The notes under the pieces were generated by a model. It saw only the letters and a program-made list of their open reading frames with translations. It did no database searches and was not told where the DNA came from. Made by a program: the position numbers and the translations under genes. A stretch of 64,000 bases of DNA, from IMG/VR virus record IMGVR_UViG_3300032288_004702, positions 92,277-156,276 of that record, one strand, 5' to 3'. This document shows, piece after piece, positions 63,073-64,000 of the stretch. Every line of letters begins with the position of its first letter. The first letter of the stretch is position 1. The stretch comes from a virus.

Positions 63073-64000
63073 TTGACAGCCTTAGACCACTCGATGACCT
63101 CAAATGGGAATCTGACGCCTCTCTTCATTTTAGTCGGCCATTGGCGCTCGTCACGGGCACCACGGAAATGGCGTACATCGTAGACGTAGGCCCCAAGTGC
63201 AGTTGGGTCAGGCTGAAGCGAAATGCCAAATTCTGGCCACCTAGACCAAACAGCAGAGCCAAATGGACGAAGGTCTCTGCTGGTCATGCTTGTCCCAAGA
63301 GGTGCATGATGCTCAATCCATAGAGCACACTTATAAATGGTCCTGATTGTGTCAAGATATTTTGCAACCTCGAGGGCAATGGATTCAGAAGTTCGTCCGC
63401 CTGGGTCGAGGAATGCTTTATAGAGCGGACCAATGACCAACAGTTCTGGCTTTACCCTGTCTAACGTGTCTTCAAGGATTGCCCTATCCGATGCTTTCAG
63501 TAGGTCCATGCCTGATGGTCGCGTAAGAAGCTCTGCATTTAAGCGTGAAACTCGCGCGTGGGACATTGCCTGCATCGCTATTGAGCGTCCAGTTCGGCGG
63601 ATAATTCTGTCTGGATTTTCTAGGTCAACAGTAAGTGTTTTAATTGGTGCCATTGGCTGGAATGAGAATGGGTGTACCCCAGCTGCTGAAAGCAATGCAA
63701 CCTGACGCGCAAGCATTGTCTTGCCGACACCCTCTGCTGCGACGACAATGACCCTCTCTCCTCTTTCAATCAAGCCAGGGATTGCCCATTCATAAGAGTC
63801 TCCATCTGTTTCCTTGAGGAAATCATTCCAATGGACAAGCCTGCCAGTGTCAAGCGTAAAAGATACGGTTGCTGTCGAAAGTATTAGATTGCTTTTTGCA
63901 ATCTTCTGCTTGGTATTTAGGTCGTCCCTATCGAGAAGCTCTTTCAGTTTGAGGAGAGCAAGCCCCTCTGGAGAAGCTTCTTCGTCTATCTGGTGTTGCT
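63069..64000 (-). CDS. RecA/RepA-fold ATPase, truncated at window edge
   Basis: The frame is open to 64000, so the start lies outside. About 310 codons are present. Walker A AAEGVGKTML, then TVDLENPDRI and LLVIGPLYKAF (Walker B region) and WIEHHAPLG match the AAA_25/RepA-like family used in plasmid and phage replication. C-terminal end overlaps the terminase-like gene by 4 bases. Confidence 0.82.
   Translation of the reverse strand, partial: QHQIDEEASPEGLALLKLKELLDRDDLNTKQKIAKSNLILSTATVSFTLDTGRLVHWNDFLKETDGDSYEWAIPGLIERGERVIVVAAEGVGKTMLARQVALLSAAGVHPFSFQPMAPIKTLTVDLENPDRIIRRTGRSIAMQAMSHARVSRLNAELLTRPSGMDLLKASDRAILEDTLDRVKPELLVIGPLYKAFLDPGGRTSESIALEVAKYLDTIRTIYKCALWIEHHAPLGTSMTSRDLRPFGSAVWSRWPEFGISLQPDPTALGAYVYDVRHFRGARDERQWPTKMKRGVRFPFEVIEWSKAVK

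Overview
The window looks like part of a large tailed-phage genome (or its plasmid-like or prophage form) from an actinobacterial host. The host call rests on a WhiB-type Fe-S regulator, a ThyX thymidylate synthase, an Rpf-like cell-wall hydrolase and a DUF732-like lipoprotein. The phage call rests on tightly packed small genes, ten tRNA genes, a small-terminase-like protein, a helicase-loader/replisome-organiser pair, SSB and phage-restricted families (DUF3846, DUF4314, DUF932, DUF6011, DUF5872). Family names are recognised from sequence motifs by eye; no database was searched.

Layout. 0.2-6.3 kb: WhiB, a tRNA, then a leftward run of overlapping small genes including replication factors and a DUF1599-like protein. 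6.3-39 kb: a GC-rich accessory region of about 60 mostly uncharacterised small genes (many Cys-rich), an AAA+/VWA pair, a ParA-like ATPase, an SNF2-type helicase and a DUF932 protein. 39-45.5 kb: a two-domain cell-wall lysin, then an overlapping rmlA-C-B-D plus thyX operon. 45.5-52.9 kb: an AT-richer stretch of tRNAs interleaved with short genes, thioredoxin and SSB. 52.9-64 kb: a 3061-residue multidomain protein with about ten repeated LSSG-type linkers, then an RHH protein, a small-terminase-like protein and a truncated RecA/RepA-fold ATPase running off the right edge.

The most unusual feature is the regulatory architecture of about 4-39 kb. An 8-11 bp motif (core GTAGATAA, full form AGTAGATAAGT) occurs roughly 110 times by eye count on both strands. 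I did not see it in 40-64 kb or before 3.9 kb. It sits at gene borders, often supplies the TAG stop codon, is tolerated in frame as Val-Asp-Lys (even next to an AAA+ Walker B motif), and pairs into perfect hairpins. It also forms the outer arms of a repeated 100-150 bp nested inverted repeat with a GC-rich core. This repeat usually abuts the -35 of a phage promoter of invariant geometry (TTGGGA, 18 bp, TACANT, with conserved AGYCTGTCC in the spacer), found 24 times. Each gene or gene pair therefore looks like a cassette of insulator hairpin, motif, promoter, short or absent leader, gene and motif. Several promoters place the start codon 6-7 nt after the -10, which predicts leaderless mRNAs.

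How it may work together (inference): the motif and promoters make a dispersed regulon or set of recombination boundaries. A small Cro/C1-type protein at 12.4 kb, the helicase-associated/HTH protein at 6.4 kb and WhiB are candidate regulators. The giant protein may be a processed polyprotein carrying ADP-ribosyltransferase, DEDD nuclease and zinc-peptidase activities. The rhamnose operon would modify surface polysaccharide, and tRNAs plus ThyX would support phage synthesis.
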